Positions 36,247 through 44,814 of a stretch of DNA of 64,000 bases are shown in pieces. A program made the translations under genes and the position numbers. The notes under the pieces are model-generated. The model saw only the letters and a list, made by a program, of their open reading frames with translations. It made no database searches and was not told where the DNA came from. Positions within the stretch are counted from its first letter, which is position 1, and each line of letters starts with the position of its first letter. Source of the stretch: M3007 sp043764095 (GTDB lineage Bacteria; Bacteroidota; Bacteroidia; Chitinophagales; Saprospiraceae); assembly GCA_043764095.1 (NCBI GenBank), contig JAYUKX010000212.1:1-64000 (forward strand), in the 5' to 3' direction.

Positions 36247-36290
36247 AAAAAGCGTTTACAAAATTCAATGATTTTGTAAACGCTTTTTTT
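36247..36290. terminator. Strong bidirectional-looking terminator after the beta-helix gene
   Basis: An 18-bp perfect stem (36247-36264 with 36271-36288; core AGCGTTTACAAAAT / ATTTTGTAAACGCT) around the loop TCAATG, followed by a T-run. A-run upstream and T-run downstream allow function on both strands. Confidence 0.92.
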
Positions 36291-36295
36291 ATTTG

Positions 36296-36323
36296 GGTGT
36301 TTAATAAGTACTTAATAAACACC
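36296..36323. promoter_or_regulatory. 28-bp palindrome upstream of the DUF2721 gene
   Basis: GGTGTTTA-rich arms around a central AAGTACTT form a near-perfect palindrome with only one mismatched pair over 28 bp. It lies 6 bases after the terminator and 21 bases before the start codon at 36345, the position of an operator or leader hairpin. Confidence 0.4.
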
Positions 36324-36344
36324 AAAAAATTAAAATCTGATATT

Positions 36345-36818
36345 ATGTCTGTAGAACTGTCGTTACAAACCCCGGCTCTTTTATTTCCGGCACTTTCATT
36401 GTTGATTTTGGCTTATACCAACAAGTTTTTAGCCATTGCTAAACTCGTCAGGAACTTATATTCAACGCATCAAGATAAGCCACAGCCATTGATTTTGGCT
36501 CAAATCAGTTCTTTGCGCACAAGGCTCAATTTAATCCGCTGGATGCAAGCATTTGGGTTAGCGAGCAATTTCTTTTGTGTAGTAACCATGTTTTTTATTT
36601 ATCTTGGTCACCCTATATTTGCACATGTGGTATTCTTTTTGGCATTAATACTACTTATGTTATCCTTAACGATCAGTGTGATTGAAACCTTTTTATCCGC
36701 CGGTGCGCTGAATGTATTGTTGCGCGATTTAGAAGAAAAAGAAGGCATAAGTGTTGCCAAGAAAACGGTGCGAAAGATCGGATCAATATTTACAAGTTTT
36801 AGAGCAAATAGAGACTAA
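36345..36818 (+). CDS. DUF2721 family membrane protein
   Basis: A 157-residue protein of the DUF2721 family with three membrane segments (about residues 8-28, 65-90, 95-118). The typical pattern is visible: PALLFPALSLLILAYTNKFLAIAKLVR at the N-terminus and RLNLIRWMQAFG before the second helix. Function is unknown. The ATG at 36345 gives the normal family N-terminus; an open frame 48 bases upstream runs into the palindrome and is rejected. Confidence 0.8.
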   Translation: MSVELSLQTPALLFPALSLLILAYTNKFLAIAKLVRNLYSTHQDKPQPLILAQISSLRTRLNLIRWMQAFGLASNFFCVVTMFFIYLGHPIFAHVVFFLALILLMLSLTISVIETFLSAGALNVLLRDLEEKEGISVAKKTVRKIGSIFTSFRANRD

Positions 36819-36836
36819 ATTTACGATTCAAAACTA

Positions 36837-37319
36837 CTACTTTACTTCTCCAGTTACAGACACCATAACCCAGTTTTCAAGGTCAAAATTGGTTTGAATA
36901 GATACAATACGCAAGAACTCACCTAGATCTTCTGCGCTGTGCCTAATGTAAATAATACCAGATTGTCCGGGTTCAATTTTCCCTTGCGGCCACTCCGCAG
37001 ACGTGCAATGACACGAAGTTTTCACCTTTAGTATTTCAAGAGGCTCGTTACTAATATTAGTGACTTTTATTTCTTTTACTTGTGGTTTACCTTGTGGAAA
37101 TGCGCCCATTTCGATAAAACGTGGTGCCCAAGTTACTTTTCCATTATTAAGGGTAGGATCTTTTTCATCCGCCTTGCGTACTGGTGGTGCTCCGCGTCTG
37201 GGTGGTGGGCCTATGCGCGAAGGTTGTGGTTGGGTAACAGCAGCCGAATCTGCTGTTTGTGCTTCTGCGGGAGCAGCAATCCACAATATGCCAAATGCAA
37301 AAATGATACCGTATCTCAT
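36837..37319 (-). CDS. Exported DUF1573 domain protein
   Basis: A 160-residue periplasmic or surface protein. The signal peptide ends at AEAQ (residue 21), then a Pro/Arg-rich linker (about 30-50), then a DUF1573 immunoglobulin-like domain: FIEMGAFPQGKPQVKEIKVTNISNEPLEILKVKTSCHCTSAEWP. The CHC pair is conserved in this family. Its ATG overlaps the stop of the upstream exonuclease gene by four bases (ATGA), which implies translational coupling of two functionally unlike proteins. Confidence 0.85.
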   Translation of the reverse strand: MRYGIIFAFGILWIAAPAEAQTADSAAVTQPQPSRIGPPPRRGAPPVRKADEKDPTLNNGKVTWAPRFIEMGAFPQGKPQVKEIKVTNISNEPLEILKVKTSCHCTSAEWPQGKIEPGQSGIIYIRHSAEDLGEFLRIVSIQTNFDLENWVMVSVTGEVK

Positions 37320-38119
37320 ATTTCTTTCATTATACCTTTAATCAGTTGTTTTACCTGTGAAGAGAACTCACGTTCCAGCATCCAATGGTAATAACTGGGT
37401 TCTTTTTTAAATATATCTTTGACCGATTGCCCAGTGTATTTACCAAAATTGAACATCACCGTACCATCTGGTGCTACTTTTAGTTTTTGGGTAACATCCA
37501 AAAAATTAAGGTCATTGGTAAATGTGTGCAATACTTGCATGTCATTTTGAATAGGCGCTTCAATCGTTTTGCCTTCTTCGTCCAGCAAATCCTTGCCTTC
37601 ATACATACGCAATTGCCCCTTAAATACCCCAATAGTAGCCTTAACATCGGCCAAAGCATCATGTGCTTCCGTCAATTCTTCTTGACAATAATACCGATAA
37701 GCCGCCTTGAGCGTACGCGGTTCCATTTTGTAAAAAATACGCTGTACATCAATTAATCTTCGTTTGGCAATATCAAATTCCATACCAACACGTGCAAATT
37801 CCTCCATTAGCATAGGTACATCGAAGCGATTGGAGTTGTAACCTGCCAAATCGGCATTCCCGATAAAATCCCAAATCTTTTGAGCCATTTGCTGAAAAGT
37901 GGGTTTGTTCCGCAAATCAGCAGGTGTGATGCCATGAATGGCCATTGATTCTTCTGAAATAGGAATACCAGGATTGATCAAACTGGTCAGTTCGGAGGTT
38001 TGAATACCATCCTTATGGATTTTAACCAATGCGATTTGCACAATACGGTCGCGTATGACGTTCAAACCAGTCGTTTCCAGATCAAAAAAGACCAATTCAC
38101 GGGTAAGATTAAGTTGCAT
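37316..38119 (-). CDS. DEDDh 3'-5' exonuclease (DNA polymerase III epsilon-like)
   Basis: A 267-residue protein. The exonuclease domain (about residues 8-175) has all motifs: FDLETTGL (Exo I Asp/Glu), NSNRFDVPML (Exo II Asp) and AHDALADV (Exo III His/Asp). A C-terminal segment with MFNFGKYTGQSVKDIFKKEPSYYHWML resembles the small DUF3820-like module seen in Bacteroidota homologues. Stand-alone proteins like this act in proofreading or repair (family inference). The start MQLNLTREL (38119) is chosen because the longer frame crosses the 22-bp palindrome at 38140. Confidence 0.88.
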   Translation of the reverse strand: MQLNLTRELVFFDLETTGLNVIRDRIVQIALVKIHKDGIQTSELTSLINPGIPISEESMAIHGITPADLRNKPTFQQMAQKIWDFIGNADLAGYNSNRFDVPMLMEEFARVGMEFDIAKRRLIDVQRIFYKMEPRTLKAAYRYYCQEELTEAHDALADVKATIGVFKGQLRMYEGKDLLDEEGKTIEAPIQNDMQVLHTFTNDLNFLDVTQKLKVAPDGTVMFNFGKYTGQSVKDIFKKEPSYYHWMLEREFSSQVKQLIKGIMKEI

Positions 38120-38139
38120 AATTTTTGTTTGTTTCAAAT

Positions 38140-38161
38140 AAGTATTTGGACACAAATACTT
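38140..38161. repeat. 22-bp palindrome related to the ends of the MITE-like element
   Basis: AAGTATTTG (38140-38148) and CAAATACTT (38153-38161) flank GACA. The sequence matches the left end of the 32185 element at 19 of 22 positions. It lies 20 bases upstream of the exonuclease start. It may be a solo end left by excision or a shared operator. Confidence 0.4.
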
Positions 38162-38264
38162 AACGGATAAGGCGCAAAGTTCCAACAAAATACCGAATAC
38201 CAAGATTAGAAAGGGTAATTTCTTTTTACTGGCTCAATTGAATACAATTTATCAAAACATACCT

Positions 38265-38272
38265 TACTTTTG
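38265..38272 (+). promoter_or_regulatory. -7 element of the HerA-like ATPase gene
   Basis: TACTTTTG matches TAnnTTTG, 68 bases upstream of the start codon at 38341. A TTG at 38238-38240 is 24 bases upstream, longer than ideal. Confidence 0.4.
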
Positions 38273-38340
38273 CTGCCCTAAAACGTTGACCTGTTACTTC
38301 ATGCGTTAGAAACAGTCAACATCTCCTAAAATAATAATTA

Positions 38341-39906
38341 ATGGCTAAAATTGACGATTTCTCAGCAGAAATAAATGCTGGTTACACTTTTTCTGGATCT
38401 TCTATTGTACTTGGTGCAGCCATGTTGGATGGCGTAGCCATTAATGGCTTGCAGGTCAAAATTCCTTTGCGTACCATGAACCGCCACGGACTTATCGCAG
38501 GCGCCACTGGTACAGGTAAAACTAAGTCTTTACAAGTATTGGCAGAAGAATTGGCCGCTAATGGTGTTTCTAGCCTGCTTATGGACATAAAAGGTGACCT
38601 ATCTGGTATAGCAATGCCGGGTACCGAAAATCCAAAAATTACTGATCGCGCAACTAAAATCAATATAACCTGGCGCGCTACTGGTAATTCCATCGAATTT
38701 CTAACACTTTCTAACGAAAAAGGAGCGCGTTTGCGGGCTACTGTCAGCGAATTTGGCCCCGTTTTGTTTAGTCGTATCCTTGGCCTCAATGATACACAAG
38801 GTGGAGTGGTTGCTGTTATTTTTAAATATTGTGACGATAAAAACCTGCCTTTGCTGGATTTGAAGGACTTCAAAAAGGTGCTGCAATTCCTTAGTAATGA
38901 AGGGAAAGCAGAAATTGAAGCAGAATTTGGCCAATTTAGTGCAGTTACCGCTGGTACTATTTTACGCAAAGTAGTAGAATTGGAACAACAAGGTGCGGAA
39001 CAGTTTTTTGGAGAACTGTCTTTTGAAGTGGACGATTTATGCCGAATGGATGAAAATGGTCGCGGTATTATTCATATCGTTCGATTGACAGATATTCAGG
39101 ATCGTCCTAAATTGTTTAGTACTTTTATGTTGCAAATGTTGGCTGAAATATATGCCTCTTTCCCTGAAGAAGGTGATGTGGAGCAGCCTAAACTTTGTAT
39201 TTTTATCGACGAGGCGCACTTGGTTTTCCAAGAGGCATCTGCTGCGTTGATGCAACAAATGGAGGCTATTATTAAATTGGTGCGCTCGAAGGGGATTGGG
39301 ATTTATTTTATTACTCAAAATCCAACGGATATTCCTGATAGCATTTTGGCGCAGTTGGGTCTAAAGATTCAACATGCGTTGCGTGCATTTACGGCCAAAG
39401 ACCGCAAAGCCATCAAATTGGCTGCCGAGAACTACCCTATTACTAAATGGTACGAAACAGAAGATTTGTTGACCAATTTGGGTATTGGTGAAGCATTTGT
39501 AAGTGTTTTGAACGAAAAAGGTATTCCTACGCCGCTGGCTCATACTTTGATGCGGCCTCCGCAAAGTCGTATGGATATTTTATCGCCATCTGAAATAGAA
39601 CATTTTATTAATAATTCGTCGTTGGTTCGTAAATATAATCAGGAGGTGGATCGAGAGAGTGCTTACGAAATTTTAACAGGAAAGATACAGGAGGCCGCTG
39701 AAGCAGCACCACCTCAAGATAGTACTTCATCACAGAGCCGCCGCCCAGTAAAGGAGGAGAAAGGTATGATTGAAAAGGTTATTGATAATCCTTTGGCGCG
39801 ACAGGTTGGACGTACTGTGGCGCGTGAATTGACGCGTGGGTTATTGGGGGTTTTGGGTCTTGGTGGAGGACGGAGTAGTAGTAGGAAGAAGACTGGGTGG
39901 TTTTAG
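38341..39906 (+). CDS. HerA-like ATPase (DUF853/YjgR family)
   Basis: A 521-residue FtsK/HerA-superfamily ATPase. Walker A is GATGTGKT (residues 54-61) and Walker B is LCIFIDEAH (Asp290-Glu291). The ITQNPTDIP segment near residue 325 is the sensor-like strand. This family is widespread, stand-alone and of unclear function. The C-terminal tail (residues about 490-521) is Gly/Ser/Arg-rich and basic, a possible nucleic-acid contact. No NurA nuclease partner is next to it. Confidence 0.9.
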   Translation: MAKIDDFSAEINAGYTFSGSSIVLGAAMLDGVAINGLQVKIPLRTMNRHGLIAGATGTGKTKSLQVLAEELAANGVSSLLMDIKGDLSGIAMPGTENPKITDRATKINITWRATGNSIEFLTLSNEKGARLRATVSEFGPVLFSRILGLNDTQGGVVAVIFKYCDDKNLPLLDLKDFKKVLQFLSNEGKAEIEAEFGQFSAVTAGTILRKVVELEQQGAEQFFGELSFEVDDLCRMDENGRGIIHIVRLTDIQDRPKLFSTFMLQMLAEIYASFPEEGDVEQPKLCIFIDEAHLVFQEASAALMQQMEAIIKLVRSKGIGIYFITQNPTDIPDSILAQLGLKIQHALRAFTAKDRKAIKLAAENYPITKWYETEDLLTNLGIGEAFVSVLNEKGIPTPLAHTLMRPPQSRMDILSPSEIEHFINNSSLVRKYNQEVDRESAYEILTGKIQEAAEAAPPQDSTSSQSRRPVKEEKGMIEKVIDNPLARQVGRTVARELTRGLLGVLGLGGGRSSSRKKTGWF

Positions 39907-40055
39907 GGCCTAGAGGCCCTAGGGTTAGCACCCTAGGTTGGATGTGTCGCCCCATTCGGGGCTGGGATTGGTGGTGCGGCTCAATGCCTAGGGTTAGCAC
40001 CCTAGGTTGGATGTGGCGCCCCATTCGGGGCTGGGATTGGTGGTGCGGCTCACTT
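39904..40055. repeat. Two 69-bp direct repeats carrying paired palindromes
   Basis: Copy 1 is 39918-39986 and copy 2 is 39987-40055, differing at one internal base and the last bases. Each copy has two hairpins: CCTAGGGT-TAGC-ACCCTAGG and GCCCC-ATTC-GGGGC. A further GGGCC/GGCCC hairpin lies at the left edge right after the ATPase stop. This is a REP-like dispersed repeat. It is GC-rich against its surroundings and probably also ends transcription of the ATPase gene. No transposase of the REP-associated type is nearby. Confidence 0.85.
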
Positions 40056-40097
40056 GAAGGGGGTTTTCTTTTGCCTATAAATTAATGTCTTATCTAT

Positions 40098-41264
40098 ATG
40101 AGAAAAATATTTGCGATTGTTTTATTTGTAGTGGTAAACAGTTTACTTACTGCGCAAGCACAAATTGAAAAAGATATCTTAACTCGTCTTATTTTAGCAG
40201 AAGATGGGGATGTGATTGATTTGCCTGCTGGTAAAATTTCTTTAACGGGTTCGCTTTCTTTGGATGATAAAAAACGTGTAACGATACGGGGCAAAGGGCA
40301 GGATAAAACTATTTTGTCTTTTAAAAACCAAATACAGGGGGCGGAAGGGATAAAAGTGAGTAACTGTAGCGATATTATACTTGAAAACTTTTCTTTAGAG
40401 GATAGTAAAGGAGATTTAATCAAAACCCAAAATGTGCAGGGGCTTATCTTTCGAGATATTACGGCTCGGTGGACAGGAAAACCCAAAAAAACCAATGGAT
40501 CTTATGCGCTCTATCCGGTTCAGTGTCAACATGTTATTATTGAACGTTGCACTGCAATTGGTGCCTCAGACGCTGGTATTTATGTAGGGCAATCAGATAG
40601 TGTTTGGGTGCGAAATTGCGTAGCAAAGCAAAATGTTGCAGGTATTGAAATCGAAAATACTTCGCATGCGTGGGTGTATGACAACTTGGCAGAAAACAAC
40701 ACAGGTGGCATCTTAGTATTTGACTTGCCGGATTTGCCCAAAAAACGCGGCGGTTTTGTGGAAGTCCGCAACAATCGTGTATTGCATAATAACTACAAAA
40801 ATTTTGCCCCTAAAGGAAATATAGTTGGGAAAGTGCCTGCTGGCACTGGTATTATGGTACTCGCTTCTAATGATGTAGATATTCACCATAACGATATTCA
40901 AGGCAACAAAACCGCATCTACGTCTATTGTGAGTTACTATATTGCCGAAACACCAATAAAGGATAAGGGCTATAATCCTTATCCAGCGCGAGTAGCCGTA
41001 CACGATAACGCTTATACCTCGGAAAAACATATTCCTGCATTGCGCAACAAATTGGGGCTGCTATTTTACTTTAAATTTGGCCGAAAAGTACCCAAAATCC
41101 TTTACGATGGTATTCAAAACCCCGAATGGACTGATTCAAAAGGGCAACTAAAGGAAGCATATCAGATATGCATCCGTAATAATTCTAATGGTAGTTATGC
41201 CAATATAAAAGCAGAAAACAAGTTTAAAGGTATCGTAAAAGGCAAAGGAGATATTTGTTTTTAA
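40098..41264 (+). CDS. Exported right-handed parallel beta-helix protein
   Basis: A 388-residue protein. Signal peptide (MRKIFAIVLFVVVNSLLTAQA). The body has parallel beta-helix coils like those of pectate-lyase-fold and NosD-type proteins: VSNCSDIILENFSLEDS, ERCTAIGASDAGIYVGQS, RNCVAKQNVAGIEIENTS, YDNLAENNTGGILVF. No T9SS sorting domain is present, unlike the other beta-helix protein here, so a periplasmic location or another anchor is likely. The substrate is unknown; I cannot assign lyase residues. Confidence 0.75.
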   Translation: MRKIFAIVLFVVVNSLLTAQAQIEKDILTRLILAEDGDVIDLPAGKISLTGSLSLDDKKRVTIRGKGQDKTILSFKNQIQGAEGIKVSNCSDIILENFSLEDSKGDLIKTQNVQGLIFRDITARWTGKPKKTNGSYALYPVQCQHVIIERCTAIGASDAGIYVGQSDSVWVRNCVAKQNVAGIEIENTSHAWVYDNLAENNTGGILVFDLPDLPKKRGGFVEVRNNRVLHNNYKNFAPKGNIVGKVPAGTGIMVLASNDVDIHHNDIQGNKTASTSIVSYYIAETPIKDKGYNPYPARVAVHDNAYTSEKHIPALRNKLGLLFYFKFGRKVPKILYDGIQNPEWTDSKGQLKEAYQICIRNNSNGSYANIKAENKFKGIVKGKGDICF

Positions 41265-41406
41265 CACCCAGCACTATACTACAAAGCAAGGTAACATTAG
41301 CGTACCTGCCGCGAAGTGTCTAAACTAGCCAACCATCGACATCCCAACCCTGAAGATGCGACATACTAACATGTGGTGCAGCACCCTTGTTCGACAATTG
41401 AATACG

Positions 41407-42387
41407 CTAAGATTTAATCAAATAAGCCGATTCAAACACCTTATTTTCCCCATTTTGAAAAACAGCATAACTAAACCCAGCCTGTAGTGCAAAAGCACCA
41501 ATCCTGCCTCGTTTGTCTAAGGCAATAAATCCAATTTGATTTTCCTTAGCCTGTTGTGGATATTTTGCAGCGATCCGTTTTACAACGGTTTCGACGGCTT
41601 TTTGTGGACTTTTACCACGGCGCATTTCTTCTACCACCAAAAAACTACCTAGTGTCCGGAGTACCATTTCGCCCAATCCAGTAGCAGCGGCAGCACCTAC
41701 TTCATTGTCAGAAAACATTCCGGCACCAATTACTGGGCTATCCCCTACCCTGCCATGTAGTTTAAAGGCCATACCACTGGTTGTACAAGCGCCTGCAATT
41801 TGTTGTTTACTATCTATAGAAACAATTCCAATTGTATCGTGGCGTTCCCAATTTACTTTAGGTTTATATTCAGATTTAATGAGCCAATCTTTCCAAGCCT
41901 TTTCGGCCACGGGAGTTAACAAATTTTCCTTTACAAAACCATTTTTTAAGGCAAAATCCAAAGCACCTTCGCCACAAAGCATGACATGAGGGGTTTTCTC
42001 CATTACCATCCGCGCTACACTAATAGGGTGCATAATATTTTCTAAAAAGGAAACAGAGCCAGCATTACCGTGTTCGTCCATAATACAGGCATCGAGTGTT
42101 ACCTTTCCATCGCGGTCGGGAAAGCCGCCATAACCAACGCTTGTATCGTTGGGATCGGCTTCAGGGATACGTGCACCCGCCTCAACAGCGTCTAAGGCTC
42201 TACCGCCTTTAGTAAGCACTTCCCAAGCGGCTGCGGTTGCTTTTCGGTTATCCCAAGTGGCAATCACCAACGGGACAGACTTGGGGTCAGGTTTGGGTTG
42301 GATATGAGCAAGTAAAGAGGACCAATTTAGTCCGCCTACAGAAGTAGCCATTAAGGCTTTTGTTAAAAAAGAACGGCGTGTGTTCAT
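41407..42387 (-). CDS. N4-(beta-N-acetylglucosaminyl)-L-asparaginase family, Tat-exported
   Basis: N-terminal-nucleophile hydrolase that cuts the GlcNAc-Asn bond of glycoproteins (or a related isoaspartyl bond). It has 326 residues. A twin-arginine signal is present (NTRRSFLTKAL). The autocleavage site is HDTIGIVSID, where the Thr becomes the new N-terminus. The substrate loop GRVGDSPVIGAGMFSDNEVGAAAATGLGE matches the glycosylasparaginase group. Export by Tat suggests it folds and self-processes before translocation (inference). Confidence 0.9.
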   Translation of the reverse strand: MNTRRSFLTKALMATSVGGLNWSSLLAHIQPKPDPKSVPLVIATWDNRKATAAAWEVLTKGGRALDAVEAGARIPEADPNDTSVGYGGFPDRDGKVTLDACIMDEHGNAGSVSFLENIMHPISVARMVMEKTPHVMLCGEGALDFALKNGFVKENLLTPVAEKAWKDWLIKSEYKPKVNWERHDTIGIVSIDSKQQIAGACTTSGMAFKLHGRVGDSPVIGAGMFSDNEVGAAAATGLGEMVLRTLGSFLVVEEMRRGKSPQKAVETVVKRIAAKYPQQAKENQIGFIALDKRGRIGAFALQAGFSYAVFQNGENKVFESAYLIKS

Positions 42388-42510
42388 ATTATATTATTTT
42401 GGCGCAAGGTAGCAGTTTATTAGTATTTCATCTACATTAGTTTTGCGTATTTTCGTGGTTTTGTGCGTCAACCTACAAAAATCCAAGACCGTTGTATGGT
42501 CACTACAAAA

Positions 42511-43155
42511 TCATATCGCAGATTTTAAAGTACCAACTACTAAATAATAATTAAAAATCCATTCTTTTTTTATCAATATTGTGCGTTGGATCTGAAAACC
42601 TCGAGTAGTCATCATGTTTTCGTACTCTGCAAGATCATATTGATGAGGATGTAGAATATCGCCGGGTAACAGGCGAAATAATCGTTTGATCCACTGATGA
42701 TTATGCGCATCAATGGACATAGCAAGCGTACCATTCGGTTGTGTAAAAGCCGTGAGTTGGTTGATACAACGGTCAATATCAATTACATGATTTATGGCAT
42801 TGAGGCAAAAAACTACGTTATAGGGCTGCTTTGGCCGAAAATCTTCTAGCGTACTACAGACAAAACTTGTATTCGGCCAATCTTTTTTTGAAAAGTGGGG
42901 CAAATCGCGCTCATATTTGTCCAATAAAGGATCAACAGCGTCGGTTTTATAATTTGTGAGTATCGTAAATATACCTGCTGGGCCACACCCTGCATCAAGT
43001 ATCGTATCATCTGGTTGGAGTTGAATACGACTTTGCTCCAAAAAACCAGCCCAATATGCCTGTTTCCAATGGAGATACTCCTGTTTATCTTTTCCACCAA
43101 GATAATTTTTCCACCACAGGATTTCAAAAAATTGAGCAATTTTCCAGCGCAGCAT
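42511..43155 (-). CDS. Class I SAM-dependent methyltransferase coupled to an acyltransferase
   Basis: A 214-residue methyltransferase. Motif I is DTILDAGCGPAGIFTIL (about residues 50-66). The ubiE-like segment NVVFCLNAINHVIDIDRCINQL follows. Its ATG overlaps the stop of the upstream FemAB-like gene by one base (TGATG), so the two are translated together. The substrate is unknown; a shared role in modifying a small molecule, lipid or cell-wall precursor is inference. Confidence 0.85.
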   Translation of the reverse strand: MLRWKIAQFFEILWWKNYLGGKDKQEYLHWKQAYWAGFLEQSRIQLQPDDTILDAGCGPAGIFTILTNYKTDAVDPLLDKYERDLPHFSKKDWPNTSFVCSTLEDFRPKQPYNVVFCLNAINHVIDIDRCINQLTAFTQPNGTLAMSIDAHNHQWIKRLFRLLPGDILHPHQYDLAEYENMMTTRGFQIQRTILIKKEWIFNYYLVVGTLKSAI

Positions 43156-44384
43156 CAGTTATCTTTAAAAGGGTGTCTCTGTTGCCATACCTCCACAGGT
43201 TTCAAATAATCGAGTATGGTTGTCGTCAAGTTGTTAATTAGGCTATTTTGGTGGCGCAGGTAGCACAATAGTTGCTCAGGTTCGGCACCTACAGAACTTT
43301 TGATTTCGAGTGCGGTACGGGCAAATACAATTTTTTTACACCCGGAGGTAAACGCCACTTGAATCATATCGTATAACATGTTCAAATAAAGTTGGTAGTC
43401 ATGGTTAAGGGATTTATTATACCCTAAAAAATGCGCCTCCAGTTCGTGATTATTGTGCAATGTGGTACAATAACACACCAGTTCACCATTCAAATAATAG
43501 CCAAAAATCCTAAATTTACCATTCAATGCTTGGTGCAGTGCCAACATATAGTGCTCATTCAAGTCCACCATATTAAAACCTGCATTGGTGGCTACGTCCT
43601 TGTAAAGGGCATACATATTATCGGCTTCCTGTTGTATTTCTAAGAGCGTAAGTTCTTTTTTCTGTAAGGATTCTGCTTTTTTAAAGGCACGCTTAGCCCG
43701 TGTACGGTATTTGGTGGACATTGCATTCAAATAGTCATCAAAATCTGCAAAGGGTAAATCCAGCACCATATTAGGCTGTATTTCAAATTCTGTGTATTTA
43801 TTTTTTACAAATTTTTTGCCAAAAGTCTCTTGGGTTTCGGGCAATACATCTTTGACTAAGATCATCGCAATTTTAATACCATTTCGTCCCGATTGTGCTG
43901 CGGCATATTGGAGGCCTTTTTCTAAAAGTTCAGGTGTTTCATTTGCTGAAACAAACTCAGGATTAAACCAAAATCCGTGCGCACCAGTGACCAACAAGTT
44001 ACCGCAAATTAATATATCGGCTTCTGCCCAACCGGATACTCGGCGTTTGAACCAATTGGATAAACCATTAAAAAAACATGGTTCCTTTTCATTTTCGTCG
44101 GCTATGCTTTGGGCAGCACTAAAATGTTTGATTTGGCAAACCGATATACCAATCGGTTTTTCTCCTTTATAATAGACAAGATAACCAAAACGCATACCTA
44201 ATGGCGGATTTTGCTCTACGGTATGGAGGAAACTGTGTTGAAAAAAAATATCTTCTGTTAATTCAGCCACCTTTGACCAGTCTTTGTCAGCGGCTTCAAT
44301 GCTTGGAAAATAAGCGTAACGGATATCGTTACCAGTCAATGTTGCAGATGCGCCTCCTTGTATTTGTATAGACTTATTATCCAT
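43155..44384 (-). CDS. FemAB/GNAT-like acyltransferase
   Basis: A 409-residue protein of the FemAB / peptidoglycan-recognition (PF04339-like) GNAT superfamily. The C-terminal GNAT-like half shows DYLNAMSTKYRTRAKRAFKK, an MYALYKDVATNAGFNM segment and GYYLNGELVCYCTTLHNNHELEAHFLGYN. Such proteins transfer aminoacyl or acyl groups. I start at MDNKSIQIQGG (44384); the frame is open 60 codons further upstream but those encode a basic, Cys-rich unlikely stretch, and a -7 box lies inside it. It is coupled to the methyltransferase downstream. Confidence 0.7.
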   Translation of the reverse strand: MDNKSIQIQGGASATLTGNDIRYAYFPSIEAADKDWSKVAELTEDIFFQHSFLHTVEQNPPLGMRFGYLVYYKGEKPIGISVCQIKHFSAAQSIADENEKEPCFFNGLSNWFKRRVSGWAEADILICGNLLVTGAHGFWFNPEFVSANETPELLEKGLQYAAAQSGRNGIKIAMILVKDVLPETQETFGKKFVKNKYTEFEIQPNMVLDLPFADFDDYLNAMSTKYRTRAKRAFKKAESLQKKELTLLEIQQEADNMYALYKDVATNAGFNMVDLNEHYMLALHQALNGKFRIFGYYLNGELVCYCTTLHNNHELEAHFLGYNKSLNHDYQLYLNMLYDMIQVAFTSGCKKIVFARTALEIKSSVGAEPEQLLCYLRHQNSLINNLTTTILDYLKPVEVWQQRHPFKDN

Positions 44385-44479
44385 AAAAGATATTGAAGTT
44401 TCCTTGTGGGTAGTTGTGTTCGGCGGAAAACAACCCACCATACAATTAAGTAAGCAATGTTGAGCAGAACTAACGTTGG

Positions 44480-44487
44480 CAAATGTA
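44480..44487 (-). promoter_or_regulatory. -7 element of the FemAB-like/methyltransferase pair
   Basis: On the minus strand this is TACATTTG, matching TAnnTTTG, about 95 bases upstream of the chosen start. It lies inside the longer open frame and so supports the shorter protein. Confidence 0.4.
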
Positions 44488-44586
44488 AAACGATTTGAGC
44501 AAGTAAGGTAAACCAACCGTCGAAACGGCGCAAAAAGGCGACTAAAGTAATGGGAAATAGGCACGTCAAAATGGGTTTTGTTTTTT

Positions 44587-44814
44587 TCAAGTTAATAAAC
44601 GTTGTATTTTGGATTTTGTTGAGCAATCATTTTTCACCTCATTAGAGATTACATAATATTTATTACTGGTAGGTACAAAATAAAACGACGCGTTTCGGCT
44701 TTTATACCTAACGCGCCGTCCTTTTATTAACCGTCTAAGTTTCCTTTTTAAAAAATTGAATCGAAGCCAATAGGCCGTAAATTCCACACCAATATAGATC
44801 AACGTACTAACCAT
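44587..44814 (-). CDS. Uncertain small hypothetical protein
   Basis: A 75-codon frame starting with MVSTLIYIGVEFTAYWL, one possible membrane helix followed by a very basic segment (FLKRKLRRLIKGRRVRYKSR). It is not recognised. It sits in a long intergenic region, read in the same direction as the FemAB-like gene, and has a weak TACCTTTA upstream. It may be chance. Confidence 0.2.
   Translation of the reverse strand: MVSTLIYIGVEFTAYWLRFNFLKRKLRRLIKGRRVRYKSRNASFYFVPTSNKYYVISNEVKNDCSTKSKIQRLLT

Noticed and set aside
39779..40024. Minus-strand frame encoding a repeated GRHIQPRVLTLG peptide
   Set aside because: It is produced by the 69-bp REP-like DNA repeat and the antisense of the ATPase C-terminus; the repeat explains it fully.
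44336..44626. Minus-strand 96-codon hydrophobic frame upstream of the FemAB-like gene
   Set aside because: It overlaps the FemAB-like gene start and its promoter box in another frame; the hydrophobicity can arise by chance from T-rich DNA.
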